DNA of 62,502 bases from Amoebophrya sp. AT5.2 (taxonomy: Eukaryota > Sar > Dinophyceae > Syndiniales > Amoebophryaceae), in assembly GCA_005223375.1 (NCBI GenBank), contig RXOD01003805.1, positions 1 to 62,502 of the forward strand. Reading direction: 5' to 3'. The notes under the pieces were generated by a model. That model searched no databases. It had not been told where the DNA came from and worked only from the letters and a program-made list of their open reading frames with translations. The translations under genes and the position numbers were made by a program. How positions within the stretch are numbered: the first letter of the stretch is position 1; each line of letters begins with the position of its first letter. Shown piece by piece: positions 1 to 11,201 of the stretch.

Positions 1-3000
1 CGATGAAATCGATGGGGCCGACGTCGCATCATGCAGCAATGAACTCGATGGGACCGTCGCATCATGCGGCGATGAAATCGATGGCACCGAAGCGGAACGC
101 GGGCATGAGTTCGATGGCGCCAGCGGCTATGAAGAGCACGGCTCCTCCTAGCGCGGGCGCGAGCATGCGAGGACTGCAGTATCCTTCTCCGCTCGGTAGT
201 GACTGTGAAAGCGAAGCGGATCTCGATGAACTCGATCGCCAGGACCCTCGCGACCCGTTCGATTTCGTCCGCGCCGCCCAGTGCCTCGCGCTGGTGAAGG
301 CGAAGCGTCGCGGCGGCCTGGGACTGGCCGGCTGGTCGCAGACGAGCGTGGACCCCCACGTCCTTCACAGCACGTCTTACACCGCGAAACAGAAGCTGTT
401 GCACCTTTTTGGGTTGGACTTTGTTCACGTTCAGCAAGATCCCAGTTCTGTGCCCCAGTCCCTCGCAGGCGAGCTCAGCTTCCGCGCGAGCAGAAGGCTG
501 AGCTCTCCTGCGAGGGACAAAGGCGTGTCCCCGGGGGATCTCTTGCTCTCCGTGGCGTTCCAGAAAGAGAAGTGGCTGGTGGCGGACAAGTGTGAGATCT
601 TGATGAAGGGCAGCACCAACGACGTTCTGGCGGACTTCGAGGAAGCTGTGATTTCGGAGTTGCAGCGACGGGACCAGCATGGCGAGAGCACGTACGTGAG
701 CTGGCTGTTCCTTCGGAAGAAGAGAGAAGGACAATACTTCTGTGTGAGAGTGGACGCAGCTGCTGGGGTTGGTCGTGCTGGAGAGGAGGACCGATTGAAG
801 CAGGTGGAACGGGCGCTGGGGTTGTTTCAGCAGCCGGATGTTGAAGTAGTGCTAGCGACGGAAATCGCGGCCGACGGTCGTGCTGGGGGCAAAGGAAAGA
901 CCTTCGTTGCCGAAACCGAAGAGGACGCCGAGCAGATACGATCCCGTGTTTCAGCAGTCGGTCCGGGCGGTGGGTCACCGACGTCATCGTCATCAACATC
1001 TGTACTGCTGCTCGTTCGCAGAACATCAACCGGCTCAGCACAGGCAGAAGCACAAGTTCTTGCCGCGGACCACCACGAGTCCTCGTACGGCGCTGCCGCA
1101 ATCGACGGTGTCCGAAAGCCGCCGCCACCTCCCCCACCTCTGAGCCACAAAAAAGCTGAAACTACTGACGCAGCAAAAATCGCAGACAAGCTGGTTCGTG
1201 TGGTAGCAGCGCCCGTCGATAACTTTTCCCCGGAGAAAAGAACGCCGTTTCAGCTGCTGGCTGCGAGATCCAAATCTTCAACGCCAAACCCGAGCACACG
1301 ACCTCCGCAGCTGTTTTTTCCAGAACAAGGCGCCGCGCCGAACATCAAGCCGAAAAAGAAGGAAGTGCGGATCGACGAGAAGTTGAAGACTTCGTACGAG
1401 ATTCCTTCGGATATTCTGCCGCCGGAGACGCGCACTACCCAGGACATCATGAGTCTGCTTTTGCTCGGCTCCGAGTACGACGTTCTGGGACTCGCTTACC
1501 GCCTGATGCTGGAGAACTTGTTCCACCTGTGCCTGGCCTACGAACCGGTGTACTACCAGCTGCGGGGAATCCTGGCGGTCCCACTCAAGTGGCTGCACAT
1601 GATCGCGCAGACCGACACAATCTTTCAGGAAGCGATCGCCTGCTTCTACGAACCGGTATATTTTTACCCACAGTTGTACCTCCGCTATTGCAAGTGGTAG
1701 TGGTGCATCAAGTTCAAGTGGAGATTGATTTTTTTAGTTCTTTTTCTGTACTTCTACTTGTTCATGTTCTCGTACGTACTGACCACAGACTCTCCTCGCC
1801 ATTCGTTTGATTTCGTTCACGCTGTACTTTCACAACCGGCGCAACGACGAGTATCGCACGGCTTTCAACGCCATGAATGGGTACGAGATTTGCCTCCGCT
1901 GTTTGCTTTTTCTGAAGGAGTCCGACGCCCTGATTAAGACCGCGTCCGCGCTCGCGCAGGCCGCGGATTTGAAGAACAAGAAGAACGCGAAGAACAAGCT
2001 GTTAAGGTCCGCGGCCGGGGAATTGGAGAACCCCAGCCAGTACCTGAACTCCACCGGGCTGGACATTTTGTTGGACGAAGACATCGTGAGCCAGCAGCAG
2101 CACCGGGCGACGCTCGCGCGGCTGCACCGCAAGGGCCTACTGTTCACGGAGTTGCTGAACCTGCTCACCAACGCGTGTCTCTACGCGCGCGGCGTGCCGA
2201 AGCAGGTCCCGCTGAAGCGGATCCCGGACGTGGTGAAGATCAGTTGCGCGTACACCCCGGACGCACAGGCGGCGGCGCAGACGGCCAGGTTCTTAGCGGT
2301 GGTGTGCTTCCTGTGCTACGTGCGGCGGCGGGAAGTCGCGAGTAAGTTCCAGTTCGACCGCGTGGACTTCGCAAGGTTCCAGGTGTCGTGGCACATGGGG
2401 GTGAAGACGAAGAAGTTCCTGGAGTGCGTCATGAGCGGCATATCGAAGAGAGCGGGAGGGCTGAAGGCAGACGGGGAGATAAGCAGCAGCTCTGCGTCGT
2501 CGGAGGAGGATTCGACGTCGGAGGCGGGCGGTGGGCAGGGGATCGAGTGGGACGAGAAATTGAAAAACGGCGAAATTCCAGTGCTGGACGTGGACCCGTT
2601 GCTCGTGCTGGAGCAGGCGGAGGCGTTTTTGGATTTTCGAAGCGGGGCGGGCGAAGATGCGGCGAACGCGATGGTGGGACAGGGGATCGCAGATTCCGCC
2701 GACGAGGCTGGGGCGGTCTTAACAGCGAAGCTGGACGCGATCAAGAAATACTTCCACGGCGGGGACGAGGTCGTGCTCATGAAGTCCTGCTTCGAGAGTT
2801 TTCCGGGTCTCATCCTGCGGACCGACCGCGAACACAAAGTCCCGCACATTCCGTTCCTCCCGGTCACGGCGGAGGGGGGCGTGCCCACGCTGCCGGTTGT
2901 GCGCGTGCCTGTGCCAAAGGAAGAAGGCGAGGCCGAGGACGAAGAAGAAAAAATTGCTCTGCAGCCGATTTTTCCGATTCGCGAGTCCGACGGACTGCCC

Positions 3001-5730
3001 TTCTTCCCGCTCGATCCGGACACCCAGCTGCCGGCCATTCCCTTCTTCCCCGTCGCGGACCGACTTCTGCAGGAGACCGACAACCTCCAGCCGTTGGTTC
3101 CCACCGCGACCGAGTCGAACTTGCCGCTTCTCCGCCACTACATCTCACCGATGACGGGGGGGCACATCGACGTGCTGATCGTGGACGACCTCGGCTACCC
3201 GACGGGCATGAAGCCGGCGGGGGGCGGGCAGCGAGACGCTGGACATTCGGACTTCGACCCGACGGACGGTCTGCCGAAGATGGTGCTCAACGACGACACG
3301 ATCACGATCGACTCCGTCGACCACGGGGTGGTGAGTCGCAATCCCAACGTGTTGCTGCAGCCCCCGGAGGACGGCGCGGCAACGGGACCGCTGGGCGGCA
3401 GCGTGAACGCGAGTCTGCTGTTCGTGCCGCGACCGATTCTGAAGCTGACCAAGGCGAGCATAATACCGGAGTTGCTGGAGTTCGTGGAAGAAAATTTGGG
3501 AAACGGGGGCTTCGTGGAATTGAACGTGGCCTTTCCAGACGTGAAAGATGTGGAGATTTTGCGCGATTTCAACGCGGAAAAAACGAGAGCGGGGGCAGGA
3601 TCAGGTGGTAAGAAGAAAGGCGCGGGCAAGAAGGCGTCGAAGGGCAAAGCTAAGGGTAAAGCGAAAGGAAAAGCAAAAAACAAAGCGAAAGCCAAAGCCC
3701 TGTTCTACCCAGAGCCGTTTGATGACGACGGGGACTTCTCTCTTGAAGATGAAGCAGGTGAGATGACAGAGACGGAGGCAGAGGCTCTGGTGGAACTTCC
3801 GCCTCCACAAGTTCGTCACGCGCGTGAAAATCTGATGCCCGGTCTCGGTATTTCACCTCTTGTTTCATCGGGCGTTGCCGGAGGTGGAAAGCCGAACGCG
3901 ACCGATCCGACGCCAGCCTCTGCCGCGCCGGTCCCGAAGAAAAGCTCCGGCTCGTCGGCCAAAATCAGGAACGCACACGACCAGCGCCCATCAAGCCCAG
4001 CATCTTCTTCCCAGCAGCCGTTTCCGTTCTTGTTCTTCCCCGAGAAAAATAAGAAGTCCTCCAAGAAGAAGAAGGCCAAAAAGAAGGGCGAGAAGTCTTC
4101 CCCTGCACCGGATCATGATAACTCAAGCAGCTCCTCGAGCGGCAGCGACGCTCCCAGCGTGCCTCTCGAGGAACCGGCGCAGAAGTTTGCCACCCTTCCT
4201 GAGATCGTCACTCGTGTGATCAACATGTCTCCGGAGGACCTGCTGCAGCCCCGGATCGGCCCGTTGGTCGACGAGCGCAACGACCAGGCGTACCGGGGGA
4301 AGGGCTTCAAAAACACGCGGTTGCGGCTGCTGGACGTGAATACCAGCGAGGACTTCGCCCTGGTGGAGGTGACCGCCACCCTCTCGTTCATCCTCGAGCA
4401 CCGGCGGCGCAACAAAAAGCTTTCCAACAAGGTGAAAAACAAAGTGCCGAGCGGGTACTTCGTGCGGCTCCTGGAGAAACGGTTGCGGCTGCTGAAACAG
4501 GGACGGGAGCTGCACCGATTGTCCTCCGGCGGCTACCCGAGAGGTGCGGTGGAGGAGGAGGGCGACGATTTGCTGTACTCGGAGTACAACGATTCGGAGT
4601 CTGAGAAGGAGGAGAAGAACGTGGCGGAGAAGGTGGCGGAGCAAGGGATGGGGGTAGTGAAACACGTGAAGAAGGTGTTCAAGAACCTCACCGGTTTGGG
4701 CGAGGACTCGGAGGATGGCGAGGCGGTCGAGGACAAAGGAGGTGTTGATGAGAAAAGCAGTGGCGATTCATCCTCTGATAGTTCGACTGGCGCTGGGGGT
4801 GAACGTGAAAAGAAGAAAGGGAAAGCGTCCAAAGCCCGCAGCAGACGTCGTGGCATTTCGAGCGCCGCGAGAGCGGATATGCAGGACACACAAGAGGTGG
4901 GTCCCGTCGCGAGGATAGAGAAGAAGCTAGACCAGCTGCTGAACGTCTTTAAGGCGGAGAACAAGAAGCGGCATACCAGCGAGCGAAAGCAGCGGGACCG
5001 GCTGCAGGCGGGGCTGGACGGGGTGCACACGGAGATCCGTGGCGCCGAGCACGAACTGGAGGAGCGAATCCTGGTCCTGCAACAAGAAGCAAAGGCGGAA
5101 CGGCGGAGCGTGGCGGCGGCGACGGGGGAGGGCGGGGTCCTGGTGCAGGTGGACGAAAATGCTCTGGTAGACGGAGAAGGGGGCGAAGCGGCGCTGGATG
5201 GGGAGGTGGAAGGAGACGTGGGGGGAAATGGAGGCGACGCGCCTTTGGAGGAAGAGGCTGGAGCCGGTCCTGGCGGCCTAGGTCCGGATCATCTACTTCT
5301 TGGGGCAGGAATGGGGAATGAAGAGGGTATGATGCTGATGATGGGCGGCGAAGGTGAGGCTGACCCGCCAGGGAATGTCGTTCTAGACGGAGGTGGAGAC
5401 GAAGGTATGATGGAAATGGGTGGTGCGGGTTTAATGCCTCCTGGCGCCGACGAATTTGTGAACATGAGCGGCGGGGGCCTAGACATGATGGCAGATGGTG
5501 TTGACCCGGGAATGCCAATGGGCCCTTCGCCACCAATGGCCGGTAAGGATGGAAAAGTTGCAAAAGGTGGAAAGAAAAAAGGTAAAGGGGACAGACCGAT
5601 ACTAGGAAGGTCGGTGGCAGGAACAGGCAGCTCGCTTTTCGGAATGGCTTCGGACGGTGGCGGGAAGCCGTCCGACGGAAAACCAGCCAAGAAGGGAAAA
5701 GCAAAAGGGAAAGGCAAGAAAGGCAAGTGA
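1..5730 (+). CDS. Very large low-complexity protein, 5' end outside window
   Basis: Two exons, 3-1655 and 1789-5730, joined by a 133-nt GT-AG intron (GTATAT donor, CACAG acceptor, phase 0). At least 1,863 residues. The first residues are a degenerate 8-12-residue Met/His repeat (pattern MxSMxPxxHHAA, about five copies), so the gene probably extends upstream. Residues about 475-740 are predominantly helical and hydrophobic, like an alpha-solenoid. The rest is low complexity: an acidic/Ser tract, a Lys/Ala/Gly tract near 3600-3705 (repeated GKAK), a basic helical segment near 4300-4510, a short coiled coil near 4910-5100, a Met/Gly/Glu-rich stretch, and a GKAKGKGKKGK end. No family recognised. 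A 20-bp hairpin lies in exon 1. Certain as a gene; function unknown. Confidence 0.8.
460..516. repeat. Hairpin inside coding exon
   Basis: Arms 460-479 and 497-516 are inverted copies of 20 nt with one mismatch, separated by 17 nt. The hairpin lies inside a long open frame and encodes a Ser/Arg/Leu-rich stretch between two more ordinary-looking segments. Confidence 0.8.
1656..1788 (+). other. Intron (GT-AG, 133 nt)
   Basis: The open frame runs on to a TAG at 1698-1700, but cutting at GTATAT (1656) and CACAG (1788) joins both long frames in phase 0 and removes stops in the T-rich middle. A donor nearer 1694 would need a non-GT-AG boundary to keep frame. Confidence 0.65.
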
Positions 5731-6241
5731 GCCTGGTAAAACTACATGAACGTCGTGGACAATCGTAGTACTTGAGCCCGACTCTATCTCGTTAGTCGTT
5801 GTGGCAAAGCCAACGAACAGAAAAACTATTTGCTGCGCATACTACCAATCCTCGGTCTCCTGGTCGATTTCTGTTTTTGTTTTGTGTTCCAGTTCCCTGA
5901 GCACCGCTCAGCCGGAGCCCCTAGTTAGTTCCGCAGGCCCGAGTTCTGCATCCTGCCCCATCATGTTCGCCTGCATTGAGTACATGAACAAAACTCAGCT
6001 GAAATTGCAAATTGACACAAGCTGAAGGCGGAACTTCTTCCATTTTTCTTTGCTCGCAGCATGCCAATGTGCGCTCTCTTCATTTACACTGCGAGCAGGG
6101 ACGTACTTTCTTAGCATCGCGCATAGCAGGAGAACGAGGAGTGTGTACAAGGAAGTCGTTCTTGAGCTTCGACGTTTCTCTTTCTCCACTGTTCTTGAAG
6201 GAGTGTTTCAAAAGCATGTCTTAGTCCGACAGTCGCTCAGC
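5731..6241. other. Intergenic spacer
   Basis: No convincing gene seen. A 74-codon frame (5801-6025) has no recognisable features. The spacer must hold the 3' end of the large upstream gene and the promoter of the small membrane protein. Confidence 0.5.
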
Positions 6242-6805
6242 ATGTCCTCCGCGCACCAGCAGCTCACCAGCAAAAACAACAACATGGTCGTGGATTCCTC
6301 GTCCTCGTCGGCCGACTCCGTTCTTCCCATCGACGTTGGGTTGATCATGCGGGTAATTGCGTTTCTGTCCGCGCTGCTACTCATCGTGAAGTGGCGGCGT
6401 GTCGTGCTCGAGCACTTCGGCAACCAGGAGAGGCGTCTTGAAATAGTCCACACCAGCGTGCGGCCAAACGGAGCGACCGTCGCGAGCTTTGGGGGCGGGG
6501 GCTCGTCCGGCGCCGGCGGGAGCAGGGGCCCGATGAATCAAAACGGAATGCAGCCGGGGGGAATGAGGACACTAAGCCCGGCGAATACGTCGAGCCCGGG
6601 GGCAGGCGCACCAGGCTACACCTACCAGCCGCGAGAACGGCAGAGACCACTGGTGTTGAACTACAGACCAGGCGTCGGTGGGATAAACCTCACCAACGGC
6701 AGAGACGTCGGAGGAAATGCGGGTGGAACAGGACCAAGCAGCGGCGGTACGGGTACATCCAGCAGTCGCGCAGGTTCTGCGACAGAAGACCCGCTTTTGC
6801 AATAA
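6242..6805 (+). CDS. Small single-pass membrane protein, unknown
   Basis: 187 residues from the ATG at 6242. The frame is open upstream to 6050, but only with non-ATG starts, and that part looks non-coding. The protein has a polar Ser-rich N-terminus (about 1-28), one hydrophobic segment at about 31-50 (GLIMRVIAFLSALLLIV) followed by KWRR, then a Gly/Ser/Asn/Pro-rich tail of about 130 residues. The basic residues after the membrane segment suggest the low-complexity tail faces the cytosol. An AATAAA follows the stop directly. No family recognised. The hydrophobic helix and codon bias suggest a real gene. Confidence 0.6.
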   Translation: MSSAHQQLTSKNNNMVVDSSSSSADSVLPIDVGLIMRVIAFLSALLLIVKWRRVVLEHFGNQERRLEIVHTSVRPNGATVASFGGGGSSGAGGSRGPMNQNGMQPGGMRTLSPANTSSPGAGAPGYTYQPRERQRPLVLNYRPGVGGINLTNGRDVGGNAGGTGPSSGGTGTSSSRAGSATEDPLLQ

Positions 6806-7503
6806 ACAAAGAAACTCGAACTCCTTTGACGTGTTGATGAACATCTGATAATTGTGCTCGACTGATCGCACCTGTGCATATAAGTACTTGGGGGGCATAT
6901 TGGAATTTAGTATTAGACGGTCAAAAAGTTGTTGGTCCACGTACGACGACTACAAGCTGTCTGTTTATGCACCACTGCGCCGTCCGATGCGAAAATGAAA
7001 AATGAACATAGACGTGCTGAGTTCTTTGACGTTGACCCTAAACCCTAGACAAACAGTGCCGCGGACGCGGACCGATTCTTGTTGGTTCGGCTTAAGTGCT
7101 TCCTCTTTAGGCTGCTGGCATTCGCATCTACGACGGCTGAGATTCTTTCTCGAGAGCAGGCAAACGCAAAGGCAGCTGATAGTAGAAGAAAGGACGAGAG
7201 CGAGACCATGAGCGAGATGACACAAATCAAGTTCAAACTAACTACGAACGCAAGCTTGAGCTTCATCTCGCTATACCTAGGAGCTAGCGTCACCCTCATC
7301 ATATATGGGGTATACGCAGCTCGCACTTACTTAATACTTTTCAGGAGCACATCCACATTGTGGTAGTTTCGGTGATAGACTGGAAAAAAAGTTTAGCTTT
7401 TTTGCCATCGTTGATCGGTCGAGTCCGGGCCGAAGGTGAAGGCGTTTCTTCTCCATCTTCCAGTCAATCGGGACGAGCGGCAGTCTCGACATTCATCGGA
7501 TCG
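6806..7503. other. Intergenic spacer or 5' leader of kinase gene
   Basis: Contains CCCTAAACCCTA at 7036-7047 (see separate entry). It also holds a 52-codon ATG frame at 7208-7366 that would encode a peptide with one hydrophobic helix (LSFISLYLGASVTLIIYGVY); this could be an upstream ORF, a tiny membrane protein or chance. Codons continue open in the kinase frame from 7288, so an extra 5' exon is possible. Confidence 0.4.
7036..7047 (+). promoter_or_regulatory. Telomere-like / telobox motif
   Basis: CCCTAAACCCTA is almost two units of the TTTAGGG-type telomere repeat used by plants and many alveolates, here in the leader of the kinase gene. In plants a single AAACCCTA is a promoter element (telobox); a regulatory role here is inference only. 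Confidence 0.3.
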
Positions 7504-10455
7504 ATGATTCCTCCGACCGACGCGGCTCTGAACAAGCTCGCGCTTGAGTACGACTACGACGAGATTCTGCGCGCGACGAAGAACTTCCACAGCTCGCAGG
7601 AGCTCGGCAAGGGCACCTATGGTGCCGTGTACAAGGGCTGCCTGCGCGACGGCACCATGGTCGCGATCAAGGTACTGCACGCGCCGAAGGAGAGCGGGTT
7701 CCGGGAGGAGGTGGAGGTGCTCAGCAAGTTTCGGCACCCCAACCTGGTGATCCTCATGGGGTTCGCGCGCGCGCCGGGGCGCAGCCGGGAGCGGTGCTTG
7801 GTGTACGAGTTGCTCGATGAGGATGTATGCAGCCGGCTGTCGAACCTGGGAGGTGGTGGTGGGGGAACTGCAAGTAGCAGCAGCCGAAACATCAACGGCG
7901 GCAGTGGGGGCGCCGGCGGCAGTCCCGCGAGCCCGATCGGCAGCGCGTCGACGCTGTCCACGCACTTGTCCACCGGCGGGCCGCACCACTCCCTACAGCA
8001 TCGCAAGCCGCTCACGTACCTAGAGCGGCTGCACATCCTGCTCGACGCGGCACTCGGATTGTCGCACCTGCACAACGCGAAGCCGCAGGTTTTCCACCGC
8101 GACATCAAGTCACAGAACATCCTGCTGGACAAGAACGGCTCCGCCAAGATGGCCGACTTCGGCCTCGCGCTCTTGGCTGAGGTCGAGAAGGCCGCGGCGA
8201 CCACCTCCACAAACCCCGGCGGGGGGAACAAGCTGAAGGTGGAGCACACCTCGGGCACCATCGGGTACGCGGACCCGCTGTACATCAACTCCTCCATCGT
8301 CACGGAGAAGTCGGAGGTGTACTCCTACGGGATGGTGATGCTGGAGCTGCTCACGGGGCGGCCGCCCGCGCTGCAAATGCCGGACGGGCGGATCGAGTAC
8401 CAGTTTTCGAAGCTGATGAAGAACCACGCGCTACTGTTCTCGCTGGTGGACAAAAACGCGAACTGGCCGGAGGACTGGGTGCTGCTCCGGGAGGTGGGGG
8501 CGTTCGCGTTGAGGTGCGTGTCGGGGAGTGAACGGGAGCGGCCGCAGTTCACAGAAGTGGTGCAGCAACTGCGCACGTGGCTGCACGCGGAGAAAAAAAA
8601 GCAGACGCTGAGCCACGCGCAGGGTCGGTACGCAGAGCTGCTGTCGCAGAAGGAGAAGAAGGAGATGGCGTCCAGGGAGCAAACGTTGAACAAAGAGAAA
8701 GAGCGGCTGGAGCGGCTGGAGAAGGAGCGGAATTTGGAGAATTTGAACCAACAACTGAAACTGGAGCAGCAGGCAAAAATGTTGGAGAAAAAGCAGAAAG
8801 ACCTGGAGCGGTTGGCGGAGGAGAAAGTGCGACGGGAAGTGGACGTAGTTCGACGGCAGGAAGAAATGCGGCAGAGGGAGTTCAAATCGCAAATGGAGAT
8901 GGAATTCGACCGAAAGTTGCAGCTCGAGAGGGACAAGATGGAAGCGGACTTTCTGCGAAAACAAATCGAATTGCAGCAGGCGGAAGACAAGGTAAGAGGA
9001 AGATCGAGCGGGGGCAGCGCTGGAGGAGTGGATCTGATTGGAAGTTGTGGAACTGGTGGAGCAACAGCAGCCTGGAGCTCTTCGTCCGCGACTGCGCCCG
9101 TGCAGCTTTCGAGCTTCGGACTGCCGCCGCCAACGCAACATCCGGCGAGAGGCGCTGCAGACAGCAACAGCAGCGCCAGCAACAGTCCCGAAAAGTTCTC
9201 ATCTAATCCGGTCCCGCCGCCCAATTCCACTTCCTCCTCCGTTTCGCCCGCCAAACGGGGTTTTGCCTTCGCGCCGAACTTCCTCACGGGACCCCTAGGG
9301 GGCGTCCCCCCGGGCACCACATCTTCCGTCGGCAGCCAAGGCGCAACGGGGCTCGGAACGATGGGCAACGCTCTTGATACTTCGACGAGGAAAATCGCCG
9401 AGGGCGTGATGGTGATTTCTGCGCCCGAAGACACCAACTTCGACCACGTCACGGAGACGGGGATACCCGAAAAACGCGTCTCTCTGCACAACACGGTGGA
9501 ATACACAGGACCGAAGAAGAGCACGGGCAAGAACAACCCATTCCACTTCGCCCCGACGTTGGGAACTACGATGGGGCATAATGTTCAGGAGCCTCCGCCA
9601 CCGCCGATCATCAATCGCGGGAGCGGAATCGACTGGCAGCCAGGCCTGATGGACTTCGACAAGCACTTTGAAGAGCGAGGCGCGGCCAGGAGGAGGTCGC
9701 AAGAAGAGCTGCAGCACAATCTGCAACAGCAAGAACAAGGTGGCGCGTCGGCACCTGTGGGCGGCGGGCAGAGCCAAGGTGGAGCTTCCTCGTCCTCCAC
9801 TTCCTCGACCTTCGCGGGTATAACTGGAACTGCAGGCGCGGCCGCCGGTGTGCCACCACTCACATCAACTGCCAGCCACGTGCCGTTTCCGAAGCAGAAG
9901 CGAAAAGACTCGAACAACCTCCCTGCGGGCGCTCTGAACACCGCTGCTTCAATCGATGATGCTTCTGCTGCTCCTGCAACTGGAATAGTGACGGGGGCGG
10001 CTCCGATCGGGGTCGGTATGATGTCTCCCGACGAGCAAAGGTATCAGGAAGAGTTGCGACGCGCCATGGAAGCGAGCATGAAGGACTTGCCGAAACCGGT
10101 ACCGGAGCAAGTAGAGATCGTGCATGGAGTGCCTGCGCACCCACAAAGACAGGCCGGGTCAGCTGGTCGATCGTCTGTGACGGTCACAGGCACAGGAAGA
10201 ACGGAAGGAACAACTTCTGCGTCGGGGGAGGGAAAGAAAGCGGACCAACGGTACTGAAAAGAAAAATGTCTGGCCTCGGAGCTCCAGCTTGTTCTACTGC
10301 TGAAAACAAATCTTTACAGGTTGTACGCTAAAGAGATCACGCAGATATCCCAACTCGGGTTCAGCGAGAAAGACGCGGCGTGGGCTCTTGTGCAGACGCA
10401 GGGAAACGTCGAAGAGGCAGTGGAACTGATTTGCGAAAACGGGGGAGCCACGTAA
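7504..10455 (+). CDS. Protein kinase with coiled coil, UIM and UBA
   Basis: 960 residues in two exons (7504-10250, 10320-10455; 69-nt GT-AG intron, phase 2). The ATG at 7504 is the first in frame and sits just ahead of the kinase fold. Kinase domain about 15-360: Gly loop GKGTYGAVYKG (35-45), Lys in VAIK (56), HRD (198-200) with HRDIKSQN, DFG (218-220), then GTIGYADPLY in place of APE and SEVYSYGMVMLELLTGRPP. These patterns are of the Pelle/IRAK/plant-RLK type. All catalytic residues are present, so it should be active as a Ser/Thr kinase. A Glu/Lys/Gln coiled coil follows (about 362-495), then a low-complexity linker, a ubiquitin-interacting motif EELRRAMEASMKD (about 848-860), and a C-terminal UBA (about 918-958; LGF, GNVEEAVELI) encoded by the second exon. 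No signal peptide or membrane span, so probably cytosolic. Expected to bind ubiquitin. Confidence 0.9.
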
Positions 10456-11201
10456 GCAGCGAATGCGAAACCGAAAGCGACCTCTTCTATACGTCACTGG
10501 GAGAGCATGAGCAGGAAAGCCGAACGAACCCGAAGAGCGCCGGCGCGCGCAGATAAGAGGCAATAGGAATAGCCACTCGATCACCCTGATCATCATGATC
10601 ATGATCTGGAATTTTGCACATGTAGTTTGTTTGCAGCCGCGATAACCTCTGTGGTCGTCCCGCAACATACAAGCACCTCCGGGCGGCCCCTCGGAGAACC
10701 GGATCAAATAAACGCTGTTGAAAGTAGCCTCGAAGGCGGCGACTGCAGGCGGAGACGCATGGGCATGCAGCACATTTTTACAGATTCCCCGCACGAACAA
10801 ACCTCTCGACCATGGCGAAAGACAAAAACGCCGGTGTTCTATATGAATTTCATCTCTGACTCTCATCCATGACGAAACATTGATTTTTTTTTATGGCGTT
10901 CTGCATACAACAAGTCAGTGCGCACCCCAAGCCAGAGGACGCATGATCGAAAATGGAGGTGCTTACCGTCCTAGCCAGAAGTTTTGTGTCTTGCTCTTGC
11001 GTAAGTGCGTGCCCTCATTTTTTTGAAATCAGCATACATCATGAACTTCGCCGGCGCAGCGAGATAAAGGTATTCGTATTGTGACGAGACGAGCTATCCA
11101 TCGTTGCAGCACGACGCGTATTGTGGCTTCTACAACAGCAGCCGCGTGATGAAAATTCTTCCTAGCACTGGGCCACCCTGAGCCTGAAGTGCCAACCCAG
11201 G
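10456..11201. other. Intergenic spacer
   Basis: No gene seen on either strand beyond short chance frames. A near-palindromic TGATCATCATGATCATGATC lies at 10587-10606, and similar strings recur in other spacers of this window. Confidence 0.5.

Noticed and set aside
1694..1788. Non-canonical GT-CA or TG-AG intron
   Set aside because: A canonical GT-AG pair (1656/1788) keeps the frame, so no unusual splicing needs to be invoked here.
4949..5704. 251-codon minus-strand frame
   Set aside because: Pro/Arg/Leu-rich shadow of the large + strand protein.
8325..9536. 403-codon minus-strand frame opposite the kinase
   Set aside because: Ser/Arg-rich shadow of a GC-rich coding strand; the + strand carries clear domains.
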